From Spirosomataceae bacterium (lineage in GTDB: Bacteria; Bacteroidota; Bacteroidia; Cytophagales; Spirosomataceae), in assembly GCA_025455795.1 (NCBI GenBank), contig JALOLW010000064.1, positions 1 through 13,096 of the forward strand: DNA of 13,096 bases, read 5' to 3'. Numbering within the stretch: position 1 is the stretch's first letter; each line of letters opens with the position of its first letter. The notes under the pieces are model-generated. The model had not been told where the DNA came from and ran no database searches. It saw only the letters and a list, made by a program, of their open reading frames with translations. Below are positions 12,524 through 13,096 of the stretch, piece by piece. Both the position numbers and the translations under genes were made by a program.

Positions 12524-13096
12524 CTAATTGTACGGATTTTTGGGTAAGTCATAAATTTTGTACCCCAGCCCGCGCATTTTTTCTCGCACTTGTTCCGACG
12601 GTTTTTCTTTGAAGACCACAATCGAAATGTGATGATACGGAATCAATGAAATTTTGGAAAGGAAATTAATAAAAGCGCGTTTTAGGTTCTGTTTTTGTTG
12701 TGATTCCCAGCGCGCACTCATCACCGTATTGAACCCAGCGTAGGCGATACAGGGTAAATCCAACGCAACAGCCATTTTTTCAAACTCTCTGAATGACACT
12801 TTATACACAAAGTTTCCTACTACTTCGTATGAATACTGATTCTTCCAAATTTTTCGTAACAACTTGGTGCTGAACTTGTCCAAGATATTTCTGACAAATA
12901 AAACAGGGGGAAATGAAAGATTGATGTCCACGGGTTCGATAACGACGACGCCCTTTTTAGCAACTCGCAGCATCTCATAAAAACCAATCGGCGGTCTTGG
13001 AAAATGATGATAGGCTTCTTTGCAACAGACATAATCGAATGAATCGTCTTGGTGGCTGATACTCTCGACATTTTGGCTTTCAAAACCATCAATCCA
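12524..13096 (-). CDS. SAM-dependent methyltransferase, C-terminal part
   Basis: The frame is open from the right edge to TAA at 12524, 190 residues, so the N terminus lies outside. An internal ATG at 12973 is not the true start: the residues before it form part of the fold. The visible part begins WIDGFESQNVESISHQDDS, followed by FDYVCCKEAYHHFPRPPIGF, the class I methyltransferase region after the SAM-binding glycine loop (motif-II-like DYV, then an EAxHH signature). Next is YEMLRVAKKGVVVIEPVD, the usual strand-5 segment. The rest (about 150 residues) includes FVRNILDKFSTKLLRKIWKN and may bind substrate. The glycine motif itself (motif I) is beyond the edge. The substrate cannot be told; sugar, lipid or glycan-cluster methyltransferases often look like this. 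Confidence 0.82.
   Translation of the reverse strand, partial: WIDGFESQNVESISHQDDSFDYVCCKEAYHHFPRPPIGFYEMLRVAKKGVVVIEPVDINLSFPPVLFVRNILDKFSTKLLRKIWKNQYSYEVVGNFVYKVSFREFEKMAVALDLPCIAYAGFNTVMSARWESQQKQNLKRAFINFLSKISLIPYHHISIVVFKEKPSEQVREKMRGLGYKIYDLPKNPYN

Overview
The window looks like chromosomal DNA from a member of the Bacteroidota, most likely a Cytophagales-type bacterium (inference). Supporting signs are two promoter candidates of the Bacteroidota type (TTTG / TAnnTTTG), starts without Shine-Dalgarno sequences, a PorT-type outer-membrane barrel, a TlpA-like thioredoxin lipid-envelope protein of the DUF4369 type, an ECF sigma / anti-sigma / barrel operon, and a 7TMR-DISM histidine kinase. 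Gene content is mostly housekeeping and envelope biology, separated by intergenic DNA rich in palindromes and small repeats.

Layout. 1-545 is AT-rich and decayed: the start of a frameshifted unknown gene running off the left edge, a probable transposase remnant, and a 12-bp inverted repeat. 546-1208 is a short-chain dehydrogenase that appears to lack about 35 residues near its C terminus. It converges, with overlap, on a leftward pair: a 7TM histidine kinase (2425-4302) followed 19 bp later by a Tet-type MFS exporter (1194-2405). A strong terminator separates these from the leftward cluster tRNA-Tyr, tRNA-Gly, tRNA-Thr, tuf (4403-6242). That tRNA-tuf order is the widely conserved one. Here tRNA-Gly and tRNA-Thr are each followed immediately by a degenerate second copy of their 3' half, and both copies carry a related ~26-nt GC-rich insert at the same T-loop position. 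This is the most unusual structure in the window.

6350-8929 is a leftward operon: ECF sigma factor, single-pass anti-sigma factor, outer-membrane barrel protein. Its terminator abuts the tRNA-tuf promoter. 8930-9483 holds a possible 25-residue membrane peptide and a 143-bp palindromic MITE with a perfect 8-bp target duplication. The MITE's right end seems to supply half of the promoter of the next gene, a PorT-like barrel (9484-10161). A TlpA-like thiol-disulfide protein follows on the opposite strand (10146-11510). The divergent spacer 11511-11709 is packed with palindromes and operator-like repeats in front of an XRE-S24 (LexA-like) repressor with all the features needed for self-cleavage. 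A second, 98% identical MITE copy fills the gap between that repressor and a partial SAM-dependent methyltransferase that runs off the right edge.
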